Shown piece after piece: positions 27,686 to 36,489 of a stretch of 64,000 nt of DNA. This DNA comes from Psychrobacter sp. NG25 (GTDB taxonomy: Bacteria; Pseudomonadota; Gammaproteobacteria; Pseudomonadales; Moraxellaceae). Made by a program: the position numbers and the translations under genes. Where the stretch lies: assembly GCF_015234355.1 (NCBI RefSeq), contig NZ_JADGMV010000005.1:248001-312000 (forward strand), read 5' to 3'. Within the stretch, counting starts at the first letter, position 1; each line of letters starts with the position of its first letter. The notes beneath the pieces were generated by a model. The model did no database searches and was not told the DNA's origin. It saw only the letters and a program-made list of their open reading frames with translations.

Positions 27686-28627
27686 TTAACTGCGTATAGT
27701 CGCTAGCATCTGAGCAAGCTCATCACGTGCATTGATAAAACCATCGATACCTTTTGGTAATAAGTCTTGTGTGACCGTGTCCTTTTGATAGGCCGCACTG
27801 AATTCTTCATGCGTCAAGCTCACGCGGGTCATATCTGCCATATCCAGTGACATGCTCGGTGACAACTGTTGTATTACTTCAGTGTCCATCGCTGCGAGTT
27901 CATCAATGAGATTAGGTGCAATGGTTAATAGGTCACAACCTGCTAGCGCCAGTATCTGCTCTGTTGAGCGGAAACTTGCGCCCATGACTTGGGTATAATA
28001 GTCATGCTGTTTGTAGTATTGGTAAATACGCTTCACTGACTGTACGCCCATATCATCAGAGGCTGGCACGTTTTGGCGGTTTTGTTGGCGTTTTTGCCAG
28101 TCTAGGATACGACCCACGAACGGTGATATCAGTGTTACGCCAGCATCGGCACATGCAATCGCTTGATGCTGTCCAAACAATAGTGTCAGATTACAATGGA
28201 TATTTTGGGTCTCAAGATAGCGTGCGGCTTCAATACCTTGCCAAGTTGCGGCCATTTTAATCAACACACGGTCTGAGTTGACACCTGCCTTTTGGTAAGC
28301 ATCCATAAACGCTAAGGCTTTATCAATCGTCGCTTGAGTGTCATAAGACAAGCGCGCATCGACTTCGGTAGATACTCGGCCTTCGATGAGTTCTAGAATG
28401 TCACAGCCGATTTGAATGGTAAGTGCGTCAATCACGGCATCTATATCGCCATTATGGCGGCTCATGGTCTCTGATAGCATGCCTTGGTTGTCAGGATGTA
28501 TCAGTGCCTTGGTGATTAAGCTTGGATTAGTGGTTGCATCGATAGGTTTTAGACGCGCAATGGCGGTCAGGTCTCCGGTATCAGCGACAATGGTGGTCAT
28601 GGTACGAAGCTGTTGTAATGCGTTCAT
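27686..28627 (-). CDS. tal: Transaldolase
   Basis: Pentose phosphate pathway enzyme, 313 residues, the usual class of about 315. Schiff-base lysine is Lys124 in RVLIKMAATWQG; the DATTNPSLI motif at 30-37 and SPFVGRILDW are conserved. Start ATG at 28627 with AAAGGA upstream. Alone on its transcript as far as I see. It should link fructose-6-phosphate and erythrose-4-phosphate pools, the latter feeding the aromatic pathway whose genes follow. Confidence 0.96.
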   Translation of the reverse strand: MNALQQLRTMTTIVADTGDLTAIARLKPIDATTNPSLITKALIHPDNQGMLSETMSRHNGDIDAVIDALTIQIGCDILELIEGRVSTEVDARLSYDTQATIDKALAFMDAYQKAGVNSDRVLIKMAATWQGIEAARYLETQNIHCNLTLLFGQHQAIACADAGVTLISPFVGRILDWQKRQQNRQNVPASDDMGVQSVKRIYQYYKQHDYYTQVMGASFRSTEQILALAGCDLLTIAPNLIDELAAMDTEVIQQLSPSMSLDMADMTRVSLTHEEFSAAYQKDTVTQDLLPKGIDGFINARDELAQMLATIRS

Positions 28628-29178
28628 CTAATATCCTTTATTTTTCAATTTATAATGCTATTCATTAATTGGTTGTTTTCTTATTTATAGTGCTATTTGT
28701 TGTTAGTTTTAAACTGTAACACAGTTTTGAGCCAATATTGCCCCATAGTTTGACCGTGCATTTCTGTCATATCTTATAACTTTGCTAATATTAGCGGGTT
28801 TACACGTATTTACACATGGGCACTGACCATAGTTTTTGTTATAGTAGAGCGGGTCAGTGGTTTGGCCGCTACATTTGCTAGCTGATGTATCGTCAGCCTG
28901 TCGCAACAGTGCTAGACAGGTTTAGAAAGTTAAGTTGTTTCGATAGATTATTCGATGAAATGTCATTTATCTAAGCATTATTGCTAGAATACTTTATCTC
29001 AATAGCGATATCTTAACAGCGACTACCTAAACGTTTATGAAGTTTGACGATATGCCAAGCATTTAGAACCAATATATTAGTATTTATTAGTAGTACCTAT
29101 ATTAGTAGTACCTAACAGTTTAGTAATACCTAACAGTTATAAAACTCAGTAATAATATTAGAAAAAGGATGGGCGGTA
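28628..29178. other. 551-bp divergent gap tal/pheA
   Basis: Holds promoters for both genes. Near pheA there is a perfect 15-bp tandem repeat TATTAGTAGTACCTA at 29085-29099 and 29100-29114, followed by two CCTAACAGTT copies. No leader peptide rich in Phe, no terminator-antiterminator and no RNA gene that I can defend. Confidence 0.4.
29085..29114 (+). repeat. 15-bp perfect tandem repeat in pheA leader
   Basis: TATTAGTAGTACCTA occurs twice head to tail, then CCTAACAGTTTAGTAATACCTAACAG continues the pattern. May be a slippage product or protein-binding array. Confidence 0.6.
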
Positions 29179-30360
29179 ATGAGTGAGCAGTCACCAGAGC
29201 AAAACATAGATAATCTAAATCAGGGCATTGCAGGCACTAGCGATACCGCGACTGAAAAAGAGTTTTTGAATAATATCCGTCAAAACATCGATGCAGTAGA
29301 CTGCGAAATTCAGACGTTGATTAATAATCGTGCCAAGCTGGCTCAGCAAGTGGCCGCAGTTAAGAAAAACCATATTGCTAATAGCTCGGCGACCGAAAGT
29401 AGCAATCCTATTTTTTATCGTCCTGAGCGCGAAGCGCAAGTGCTAAAAGCTGTTATGGAGCGTAACGCTGGCCCAATCGCTGATGAAAAGATGGCACGTT
29501 TATTCCGTGAAATCATGTCAGTTTGCTTGGATTTAGAAGCGCCGCAACGTATTGCTTTCTTGGGACCTGTTGGCACCTTTACGCATGCTGCCGCGCTCAA
29601 GCATTTTGGCAAGGCTGCTGACACGGTGCCGATGACGACTATTACCGATGTGTTCCGTGAAGTGGAAGCGGGCACAGCGATGTATGGTGTGGTACCTGTT
29701 GAAAACTCTTCAGAGGGTGTGGTCAACCATACTTTAGATGGCTTCTTATCGTCTACCTTAAAGATTATTGGTGAAGTTGAATTGCCTATTCATCAGAACT
29801 TTTTGGTCGCTGAACACACTAAAGTAGAGGCGTTAAGTCGTATCTATTCTCATCAGCAATCATTGGCACAGTGCCGTCATTGGCTTGATGTGAATTTTCC
29901 GAATGTTGAGCGTGTTGCTGTATCGAGCAATGGTGAAGCGGCACGTCGTCTGAAAAACGAATGGCACTCAGCTGCGATTGCTGGTGATGTAGCAGCGGCA
30001 GAGTATGATCTACACAAGCTCTACTCAAACATCGAAGACAATCCAAGCAATACCACACGTTTCCTCATCATTGGTCATGAAGCGATTGCGCCATCAGGAC
30101 AAGACAAAACTTCTATCGTGGTCTCTGCCCATGATAAAGCTGGCGCGCTTATCGAGATACTAAAGCCATTGTCTTATCATGGCGTGTCTATGACCAGTAT
30201 CGAAACACGTCCTGAACGTCCTAATAAGTGGGCATACGTTTTCTTTATTGATATGGACGGTCATATTGACGATCCAAATGTCAGCGCAGCGATCAACGAT
30301 ATCCGCCCATTAGTGAAAGATTTACGCGTCTTAGGCTCATATCCAAAAGCCGTACTATAA
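29179..30360 (+). CDS. pheA: Chorismate mutase/prephenate dehydratase (P-protein)
   Basis: Bifunctional phenylalanine biosynthesis enzyme, 393 residues. Domains: AroQ-type chorismate mutase (about 25-115, IRQNIDAVDCEIQTLINNR), prephenate dehydratase (120-300, with GPVGTFTHAA, NSSEGVVNHTLD and the TTRF motif NTTRFLIIG), and a C-terminal regulatory ACT domain (about 310-390, IETRPERPNKWAY) that usually senses phenylalanine. Start ATG at 29179 behind AAAAAGGATGGG. First gene of an aromatic operon with hisC and tyrA-aroA. Confidence 0.96.
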   Translation: MSEQSPEQNIDNLNQGIAGTSDTATEKEFLNNIRQNIDAVDCEIQTLINNRAKLAQQVAAVKKNHIANSSATESSNPIFYRPEREAQVLKAVMERNAGPIADEKMARLFREIMSVCLDLEAPQRIAFLGPVGTFTHAAALKHFGKAADTVPMTTITDVFREVEAGTAMYGVVPVENSSEGVVNHTLDGFLSSTLKIIGEVELPIHQNFLVAEHTKVEALSRIYSHQQSLAQCRHWLDVNFPNVERVAVSSNGEAARRLKNEWHSAAIAGDVAAAEYDLHKLYSNIEDNPSNTTRFLIIGHEAIAPSGQDKTSIVVSAHDKAGALIEILKPLSYHGVSMTSIETRPERPNKWAYVFFIDMDGHIDDPNVSAAINDIRPLVKDLRVLGSYPKAVL

Positions 30361-30526
30361 ATCTCATAAGCGCTATCGTTATACGCTATTGTCTTTAAGC
30401 TACTTTCTTTGAGTCACTGTCTTTAAGCTATTGCTTTTAAGTCATAGCGTATAACAACTGGTCGCCACCACTAAGATTCACAGGCTTAACCAATAATAGG
30501 TGCATTCTCACATCTAAGGATAAATC

Positions 30527-31669
30527 ATGCAATCATCTCAGTTGATAGAGTCAAGCTTGTCACCGCTTGTACCTGCTTATGCCAGTATTTTATCATTGGC
30601 ACCTTATCAAATAGGAAAGCCAGTAGAAGAACTCACGCGTGAATATGGCATCTCAGATGTGGTGAAGCTTGCGAGTAATGAGAATCCAGTAGGGTGCTCA
30701 CCAAAAGTCACGCTAGCGATTACTGAGCAGTTAGGTCAGTTAGCACGCTATCCTGATGGCAACGGTTACTATCTCAAGCAGGCATTGGCTGATTTTAATG
30801 ATGTAAATGTCGACCAGATTACCTTGGGTAATGGCTCTGATGATTTGCTTGATATCTTGGCGCGTAGCTTTGTTGGTGCTGGTGATGCCATCGTTTATAG
30901 TCAATATGCCTTTGTGGTGTATTCGATGTTAGCGAAGATGCAAGGTGCTATGGATGTTGAAGTACCTGCTCAGCGCTTTGGTCATGATCTGAAAGCGATG
31001 AGCCAAGCGGTTCAGGACAACCCTAATACTAAGCTCGTGTTTATTGCCAATCCTAATAACCCAACGGGTACTCAGCTTGCGCATAAAGAGTTACATGCGT
31101 TTGTGGCCAGTGTGCCAAGCTCAGTCTTGGTGGTGCTAGACGAAGCCTATATAGAGTACAGCCCTGAAAGTAACAATCGGGCGCTGCTCGACGAGTTTGA
31201 TAATGTCGTTATCGTACGTACTTTCTCCAAAGCGTATGGATTGGCTGGCTTGCGCGTGGGTTACGCACTGAGCTCAGTCGCCGTTGCTGATCTACTGAAC
31301 CGTATTCGTCAGCCATTTAATGTCAGTCGTATCGGTTTGGCAGCCGCAGCCGCAGCACTTGCGGATCAGGACTTTATTGAAAGAACGCGTTTGATGAATG
31401 ATGAGCAAATGCGTTGGTTGGAAAAGCAGTTTGACGCGCTAGGGTTAGGGTTTATCAAGTCACACGCTAACTTTATTATGGTAAAAATAGAGGTTGAGAT
31501 GGAAGACATAACTGCTGCTTCTATCCATGAAGCGTTACTAGAGCAGGGTGTTATCATCCGTCCATTAGCTGCTTATGGTCTACATAACTGGCTACGTATC
31601 ACCGTTGGTTTAGCAGAAGACAACCTACGCTTGATTGATACGTTGCGCTCTATTTTAACTGACGATTAA
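30527..31669 (+). CDS. hisC: Histidinol-phosphate/aromatic aminotransferase
   Basis: PLP-dependent fold-type I aminotransferase, 380 residues. PLP lysine Lys235 in RTFSKAYGLAGLRVGYA; LASNENPVGCSP at the substrate-binding N-terminus and ANPNNPTGT are family motifs. Placed between pheA and tyrA-aroA, as in the Pseudomonas pheA-hisHb-tyrA supraoperon, where the enzyme works on aromatic keto acids as well as imidazole-acetol phosphate. I infer a mainly aromatic role. Start ATG 30527 after AAGGATAAATC. Confidence 0.93.
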   Translation: MQSSQLIESSLSPLVPAYASILSLAPYQIGKPVEELTREYGISDVVKLASNENPVGCSPKVTLAITEQLGQLARYPDGNGYYLKQALADFNDVNVDQITLGNGSDDLLDILARSFVGAGDAIVYSQYAFVVYSMLAKMQGAMDVEVPAQRFGHDLKAMSQAVQDNPNTKLVFIANPNNPTGTQLAHKELHAFVASVPSSVLVVLDEAYIEYSPESNNRALLDEFDNVVIVRTFSKAYGLAGLRVGYALSSVAVADLLNRIRQPFNVSRIGLAAAAAALADQDFIERTRLMNDEQMRWLEKQFDALGLGFIKSHANFIMVKIEVEMEDITAASIHEALLEQGVIIRPLAAYGLHNWLRITVGLAEDNLRLIDTLRSILTDD

Positions 31670-31777
31670 ACGATACTATTCTTGTATTTTTAAAGTAAGT
31701 CAAACTACCCTTAAGTGTATAACAAGAACGTGAGTTTTTTCGACACTGATATATCTAAACGGACGTTAATTTGTTCA

Positions 31778-34132
31778 ATGAGAAAAGCCGTGAATAGCCA
31801 AAAAGACAGTCAACAAAATAACAAAAAATCGCTTACCAATACCCAGATTCCACGATTCAAGCAAGTTTGTGTCATTGGACTTGGACTCATTGGTGCCAGT
31901 CTTGCTCAAGCCATTAAAGACAATGGTCTCAGTGAGCGTTTGGTCGCTGTTGATAGGCACATGCCAAGCATCGAGGAGGCCATTCAACATGGTTTATTAG
32001 ATGCAGGCAGTTCAGCATTAAGTGATGTGGTCGCAGGTAGTGATTTGATAGTTATCGCTGTGCCAGTACAAGCTGTGCAAGCTGTGCTCGTCGGTATCAA
32101 AGCCGCGATGGATGGCGGACAACTGGCGACTGACTGTATCATTACTGATGTTTGTAGTACCAAGGTCAATATCATTGATGCCGCCAAATCGGTGTTTGGT
32201 TCGCTACCGACAGGACTGGTACCAGCGCATCCGATTGCTGGTGCTGAGAATTCAGGATATCATGCCAGACGCGCCACTTTATTTGCCAACCATAGCGTTA
32301 TTATCTGTGAGCTACCGACGACCAGTCTCGTCGCTATAGATAAGCTAAGGCGGTTATGGGAAGCAGTGGGTGCCAGCGTGATGGCTATGGATGCTGAGCA
32401 TCATGACTCGATCTTAGCGCATACCAGTCATTTGCCGCATTTGCTCGCTTTCAATCTGGTTGAGCAGTTGGCCAGTCATGATGATAATTTAGATATGTTT
32501 CGCTATGCAGCGGGCGGGTTCCGTGATTTTAGTCGCATTGCTGCCAGCGATCCTAAAATGTGGCACGATATATTTTTTGCCAACGAAAGCGCGATTATTA
32601 GCGCCCTTGATGAGTATGGCGTCTATCTACAGACCATGCGTCAGCTTATCATTGATAAAGATTCAACCGCCCTGATGGGACTTTTAGGCCGAGCGCAAGC
32701 CGCACGGCGACATTTTGGCCATATGTTAGCCAGCACCCCTTATACGGATACTTCTGCCATGTCAGCATCTTATAATATTACCCCTAGCAATGCCGTTTCA
32801 GGCACCATTACCATTCCTGGTGACAAGTCTATCTCTCATCGCAGCATCATGCTTGGCAGCCTTGCAACAGGTGTCACACATGTCACTGGGTTTTTGGAAG
32901 GGGAAGATGCACTTGCGACCTTGCAAGCATTTCGTGACATGGGTGTGACGATTGAAGGACCCGATAACGGCAAATTGACCATTCATGGTGTCGGTATGAA
33001 CGGACTTAAACCAAGCAAAACGCCGTTATATATGGGCAACTCAGGTACCAGTATGCGTCTGCTATCGGGTATCTTGGCAGCACAATCATTTGATAGCGTA
33101 TTAACAGGTGATACCAGTTTAAACAAACGTCCGATGGAACGTGTAGCAGCACCGCTTCGCGCCATGGGTGCTGTGATTCAAAGCACAGGGCATAGTGGTA
33201 CCGCACCGCTTAGTATTACTGGTCGTGAGACGGTCGGTAAGCCGCTGCAAGGTGCTGAATATGATATGCCAGTAGCGTCTGCACAGGTCAAGTCTTGCTT
33301 ATTGCTGGCGGGACTGTGGAGCGAGGGCACAACGACTGTCATTCAACCCGAGGTCAGCCGCGACCATACCGAACGTATGCTGTCAGCCTTTGGTTATCCT
33401 GTGATGGTAGAAGGTAATCGTATCAGTGTCACAGGCGGTGGTCAGCTAACGGGTGGCGATATCGCCGTGCCTGCTGATATTTCTTCAGCAGCATTCTTTA
33501 TGGTCGCTGCTGCGATTAGCCAAGGTAGTGAGTTGACCTTAACGCAAGTGGGCATTAATCCAACCCGCACGGGCATCATCGATATCCTAAAGCTGATGCA
33601 AGCCGATATTAGCCTAAGTAATGAAACGCATGTCGGTGGCGAACCAGTCGCTGATATTACGATTCGTGGTTCGAATTTGCAGGGTATTGAAATACCAGAG
33701 CATCTCGTACCACTAGCGATTGATGAGTTCCCAGTATTGTTTATCGCTGCTAGCTGTGCAAAAGGCCGTACGGTATTGACTGGTGCTAAAGAGTTGCGCG
33801 TTAAAGAGTCAGATCGTATTGCTGTCATGGCTGAAGGGTTGCACACTCTCGGTATTGATTGTACCGTGACGGATGATGGGCTAATCATTGAAGGTCAAGG
33901 TACAGAAAGTGAGAACGGCGAAGTTAATAACAGCCAACCTGTATTCGGTGGTGGTCACATTATCTCGCACCATGACCATCGTATTGCCATGAGTTTCGCT
34001 GTTGCTAGTTTGCGTGCGTCTGAGCAGATCACTATCGAAGGGGTCGAGACCGTTAATACCAGCTTCCCAGGATTTGCAGAATTGGCCAATCATATTGGTA
34101 TGTCTATCCAAGTTGATAGCACTAATGCCTAG
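31778..34132 (+). CDS. tyrA-aroA: Fused prephenate dehydrogenase/EPSP synthase
   Basis: One protein of 784 residues with two enzymes. Residues about 28-320 are a TyrA-type NAD(P)-dependent dehydrogenase (GLGLIG at 34-39, VPAHPIAGAENSG, HTSHLPHLLAF). Residues about 331-784 are a complete EPSP synthase: PGDKSISHRS, MGNSGTSMRLL near 418, KESDRIAVMAEG and DHRIAMSFA. This fusion is known from Moraxellaceae and relatives. Start is uncertain: ATG 31778 has no strong RBS, and a GTG at 31715 in the same frame would add 21 residues. A terminator follows. Confidence 0.94.
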   Translation: MRKAVNSQKDSQQNNKKSLTNTQIPRFKQVCVIGLGLIGASLAQAIKDNGLSERLVAVDRHMPSIEEAIQHGLLDAGSSALSDVVAGSDLIVIAVPVQAVQAVLVGIKAAMDGGQLATDCIITDVCSTKVNIIDAAKSVFGSLPTGLVPAHPIAGAENSGYHARRATLFANHSVIICELPTTSLVAIDKLRRLWEAVGASVMAMDAEHHDSILAHTSHLPHLLAFNLVEQLASHDDNLDMFRYAAGGFRDFSRIAASDPKMWHDIFFANESAIISALDEYGVYLQTMRQLIIDKDSTALMGLLGRAQAARRHFGHMLASTPYTDTSAMSASYNITPSNAVSGTITIPGDKSISHRSIMLGSLATGVTHVTGFLEGEDALATLQAFRDMGVTIEGPDNGKLTIHGVGMNGLKPSKTPLYMGNSGTSMRLLSGILAAQSFDSVLTGDTSLNKRPMERVAAPLRAMGAVIQSTGHSGTAPLSITGRETVGKPLQGAEYDMPVASAQVKSCLLLAGLWSEGTTTVIQPEVSRDHTERMLSAFGYPVMVEGNRISVTGGGQLTGGDIAVPADISSAAFFMVAAAISQGSELTLTQVGINPTRTGIIDILKLMQADISLSNETHVGGEPVADITIRGSNLQGIEIPEHLVPLAIDEFPVLFIAASCAKGRTVLTGAKELRVKESDRIAVMAEGLHTLGIDCTVTDDGLIIEGQGTESENGEVNNSQPVFGGGHIISHHDHRIAMSFAVASLRASEQITIEGVETVNTSFPGFAELANHIGMSIQVDSTNA

Positions 34133-34188
34133 TATGATTATTGATTGAGATTTACGTAAAATAGTTTTTTAAAACAGCGTTTATCGTT

Positions 34189-34233
34189 AGCAATGTGTTG
34201 ATGCCCAAACTGGTATCAACGCATTGCTTTTTT
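34189..34233 (+). terminator. Terminator of the aromatic operon
   Basis: AGCAATGTGTTGAT / ATCAACGCATTGCT stem (one wobble), loop of 12, then TTTTTT, about 55 bases after the aroA stop. Confidence 0.88.
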
Positions 34234-34337
34234 ACTTTTTACCTTATCTGTAGTAACCCTGCGTTCTTGCTTTGATACTTCTATTGTTTGTAGAAGCAGG
34301 TGAGATCGCGCTTTGCTCTAACATGTTGTATTGTATT

Positions 34338-35300
34338 ATGACCACCCAGAATGTTGTCAAAAAACCCGTAGTCCCTATCAAAACGACGAGAAGCGGTATT
34401 ATCACCGCGCTTATCGCTTTCTGTATTTGGGGCGCTTTCCCCCTTTATTTTAAACAACTGGCTGCCTATAATGCGACAGAAATTATCGGTCATCGCATTG
34501 TTTGGACGTTTGCGTGTTTGCTTATCGTAGTGGTCGTGACCAAGCGCTGGCAATGGATAGATACCCTGAAGCAAAATCCAAAATGGATCGCATTAACTTT
34601 TATATCAGGTATTATCATTGCGACTAACTGGCTCACATACGTATGGGCGGTCAATCATGACCGTATCCTTGAGGCAAGTTTGGGCTACTTTATTGGTCCG
34701 CTCGTTGGTGTCGCGCTATCGATGATTTTGTTCAAAGAGCGCCTGCGACCCTTGCAGTGGGTCGCTATCGGATTTGCACTATTATCTGTGGTCATTCAAG
34801 TGGTTATGATCGGTAGTCTACCGTGGCTATCGCTTGTGCTAGCCTTTAGTTTCAGTACCTATGGTACGATTCAGCGTCAAACACCGCTAACGCCTGTCGA
34901 TGCGATGTTTGTCGAAACCACGATGCTAGTCCCTATTTTTCTTTGGTGGTTTTGGCAATCGGATGTGGTCAGTAGCCAACTGAGCTTTTGGTTCACCTCA
35001 AACATATGGCTATTAATGATTGCGGGGCCGATTACACTGATACCATTACTGCTATTTAATAAATCGACTAAGATGGTCGCGTTTAGTATTTTAAGCTTTA
35101 TGAATTATCTGACCCCAACCTTTATTTTCTTTTTGGCTGTGTTCTATTATAAAGAGCCATTTGACTTACATCGTTTAGCGGTCTTTGGCCTGATTTGGCT
35201 AGGTCTGCTACTATTCAGCATTGACTTATGGCGCCATCGCCCAAGCAAGGCCTTAAAAGCAGCGCGCTTGCGTGAAGAAGCACTGCAGCAAACCAAATAA
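34338..35300 (+). CDS. rarD: RarD-type EamA transporter
   Basis: Inner-membrane protein of about 320 residues with ten hydrophobic segments. The N-terminal GIITALIAFCIWGAFPLYFKQL and the block TYVWAVNHDRILEASLGYFI are characteristic of RarD (chloramphenicol-sensitive protein family). Start at ATG 34338 is preferred; the frame stays open to 34272 with another Met at 34323. C-terminal tail is basic. Substrate not known. It follows the aromatic operon terminator and precedes folB by about 50 bases, so it might drive folBK. Confidence 0.88.
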   Translation: MTTQNVVKKPVVPIKTTRSGIITALIAFCIWGAFPLYFKQLAAYNATEIIGHRIVWTFACLLIVVVVTKRWQWIDTLKQNPKWIALTFISGIIIATNWLTYVWAVNHDRILEASLGYFIGPLVGVALSMILFKERLRPLQWVAIGFALLSVVIQVVMIGSLPWLSLVLAFSFSTYGTIQRQTPLTPVDAMFVETTMLVPIFLWWFWQSDVVSSQLSFWFTSNIWLLMIAGPITLIPLLLFNKSTKMVAFSILSFMNYLTPTFIFFLAVFYYKEPFDLHRLAVFGLIWLGLLLFSIDLWRHRPSKALKAARLREEALQQTK

Positions 35301-35351
35301 AAAATTGAGTTCAAAATTCTAATTTAACATTTAGCAAGCAAGGATGAGAGC

Positions 35352-35789
35352 ATGTTTCATACTGAATCTGATGTAGTATTTGTAAAAGGTCTAAAAGTAG
35401 AGGCCGTCATCGGTGTCTACGACTGGGAGCGGGCGATTACGCAACCGCTGCTGATTGATATCGCGCTTGAAACGGATATTAGTGCTGCTGCTGTGTCAGA
35501 TAATGTCGATGATGCACTGAACTATAAGGCAGTCTGCGATGATGTCAGCGAGTGGTGTAAAGAGATTAAAGCGAAACTGCTTGAGCATTTGGCAGGTCAG
35601 ATTGCTGACAAACTACTCACAAAATACGCCTGTCATAAAATTACGCTGAGCGTTGCTAAGCCAACTGCTATTGCACAAGCGGATGCCGTTGGGGTGCAAA
35701 TCACGCGCTATGCATCAGTATCAACAGATAAGCTAACTACTAAAGAAGCTGCCAAAGAAGCTGATAATAGCCAATCTGATGATGCATAA
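35352..35789 (+). CDS. folB: Dihydroneopterin aldolase
   Basis: Folate biosynthesis enzyme, 145 residues. KGLKVEAVIGVYDWER at the start and the central NYKAVCDDVSEWCK are family features, as is KLLEHLAGQIADKLL. A polar tail of about 25 residues rich in Lys, Ala and Asp extends beyond the normal 120-residue core. Start ATG at 35352 following GGATGAGAGC. Overlaps folK by 11 bases, indicating coupled translation. Confidence 0.92.
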   Translation: MFHTESDVVFVKGLKVEAVIGVYDWERAITQPLLIDIALETDISAAAVSDNVDDALNYKAVCDDVSEWCKEIKAKLLEHLAGQIADKLLTKYACHKITLSVAKPTAIAQADAVGVQITRYASVSTDKLTTKEAAKEADNSQSDDA

Positions 35790-36315
35790 AGTGTCAGTTG
35801 AGCTGAATGTAGAAACGCTAAAAAAGCAGACGCCTGAACAGCTGCAAGCGCAGTCTGTGACGGCGGTGATGTTGGCATTGGGCAGTAATTACCAAGCCGA
35901 TAAGCACTTGCCACGTGTTCGTAAGGATTTAGCAGCCCTAGGCGAGATACAGTTATCAACGCCATTTCAAAACCCTGACTTTACGGCGACTATCGAGCTA
36001 TCAAAACCTGACTATACCAATCAGTGTCTCTATTTACGTTTGGCAAAACCTGTGACATTGCAACAGTTGCAAGCGGTGTTTAAGCAGATGGAAGGTGAGT
36101 GCGGTAGAGAACGTTTGGCAGTAGCAAAAACGTCAGTTAAGAAAGTCACTATGGATATCGATATTCTGTTGATAGAAACCCTTATCAATAAAAATAGCCT
36201 AAGCAAAAATTCATTACCTAACCAAAAATCCGAATGGCTAATCATGGCAGATCGCTATCCATTTAAAGCGCATGAACGTGCAGGGATTGAAGAGTTAGTT
36301 TCAAATCGTCTTTAG
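35779..36315 (+). CDS. folK: FolK-like HPPK with altered signature
   Basis: Hydroxymethyl-dihydropterin pyrophosphokinase-like protein of 178 residues (or 177 from the next ATG). VMLALGSNYQADKHL fits the N-terminus and MDIDILLIET holds the two Mg-binding aspartates. Yet the region that normally reads (R/H)xGPRTLDLD is SVKKVTMDID here, without the usual Pro-Arg pair, and QMEGECGRERLAVA replaces the common NPCGRER context only in part. Extra 25 residues at the N-terminus. The overlap with folB argues for a true folate role; reduced or altered activity is possible. Confidence 0.78.
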   Translation: MMHKVSVELNVETLKKQTPEQLQAQSVTAVMLALGSNYQADKHLPRVRKDLAALGEIQLSTPFQNPDFTATIELSKPDYTNQCLYLRLAKPVTLQQLQAVFKQMEGECGRERLAVAKTSVKKVTMDIDILLIETLINKNSLSKNSLPNQKSEWLIMADRYPFKAHERAGIEELVSNRL

Positions 36316-36489
36316 TTTACTGGCTTATCTCTCTTGCCTAGTGCCTGCCAGATTCTTCTTGCTTGAAAATCCTCGTTTTTTAAAACAATATCAATTTCAT
36401 CTGTGTAGTAATCGCAAACTAAAAAACTATACACGTATGTAAACAATTGTTAGTATTAGTTACTAATTATCTTTGAAATACTACCATTC

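Noticed and set aside
28709..28906. 65-codon minus-strand frame in the tal/pheA gap
   Set aside because: Weak start, no RBS, no recognisable features.
33442..33888. 148-codon antisense frame within aroA
   Set aside because: Lies wholly inside a conserved EPSP synthase domain on the other strand.
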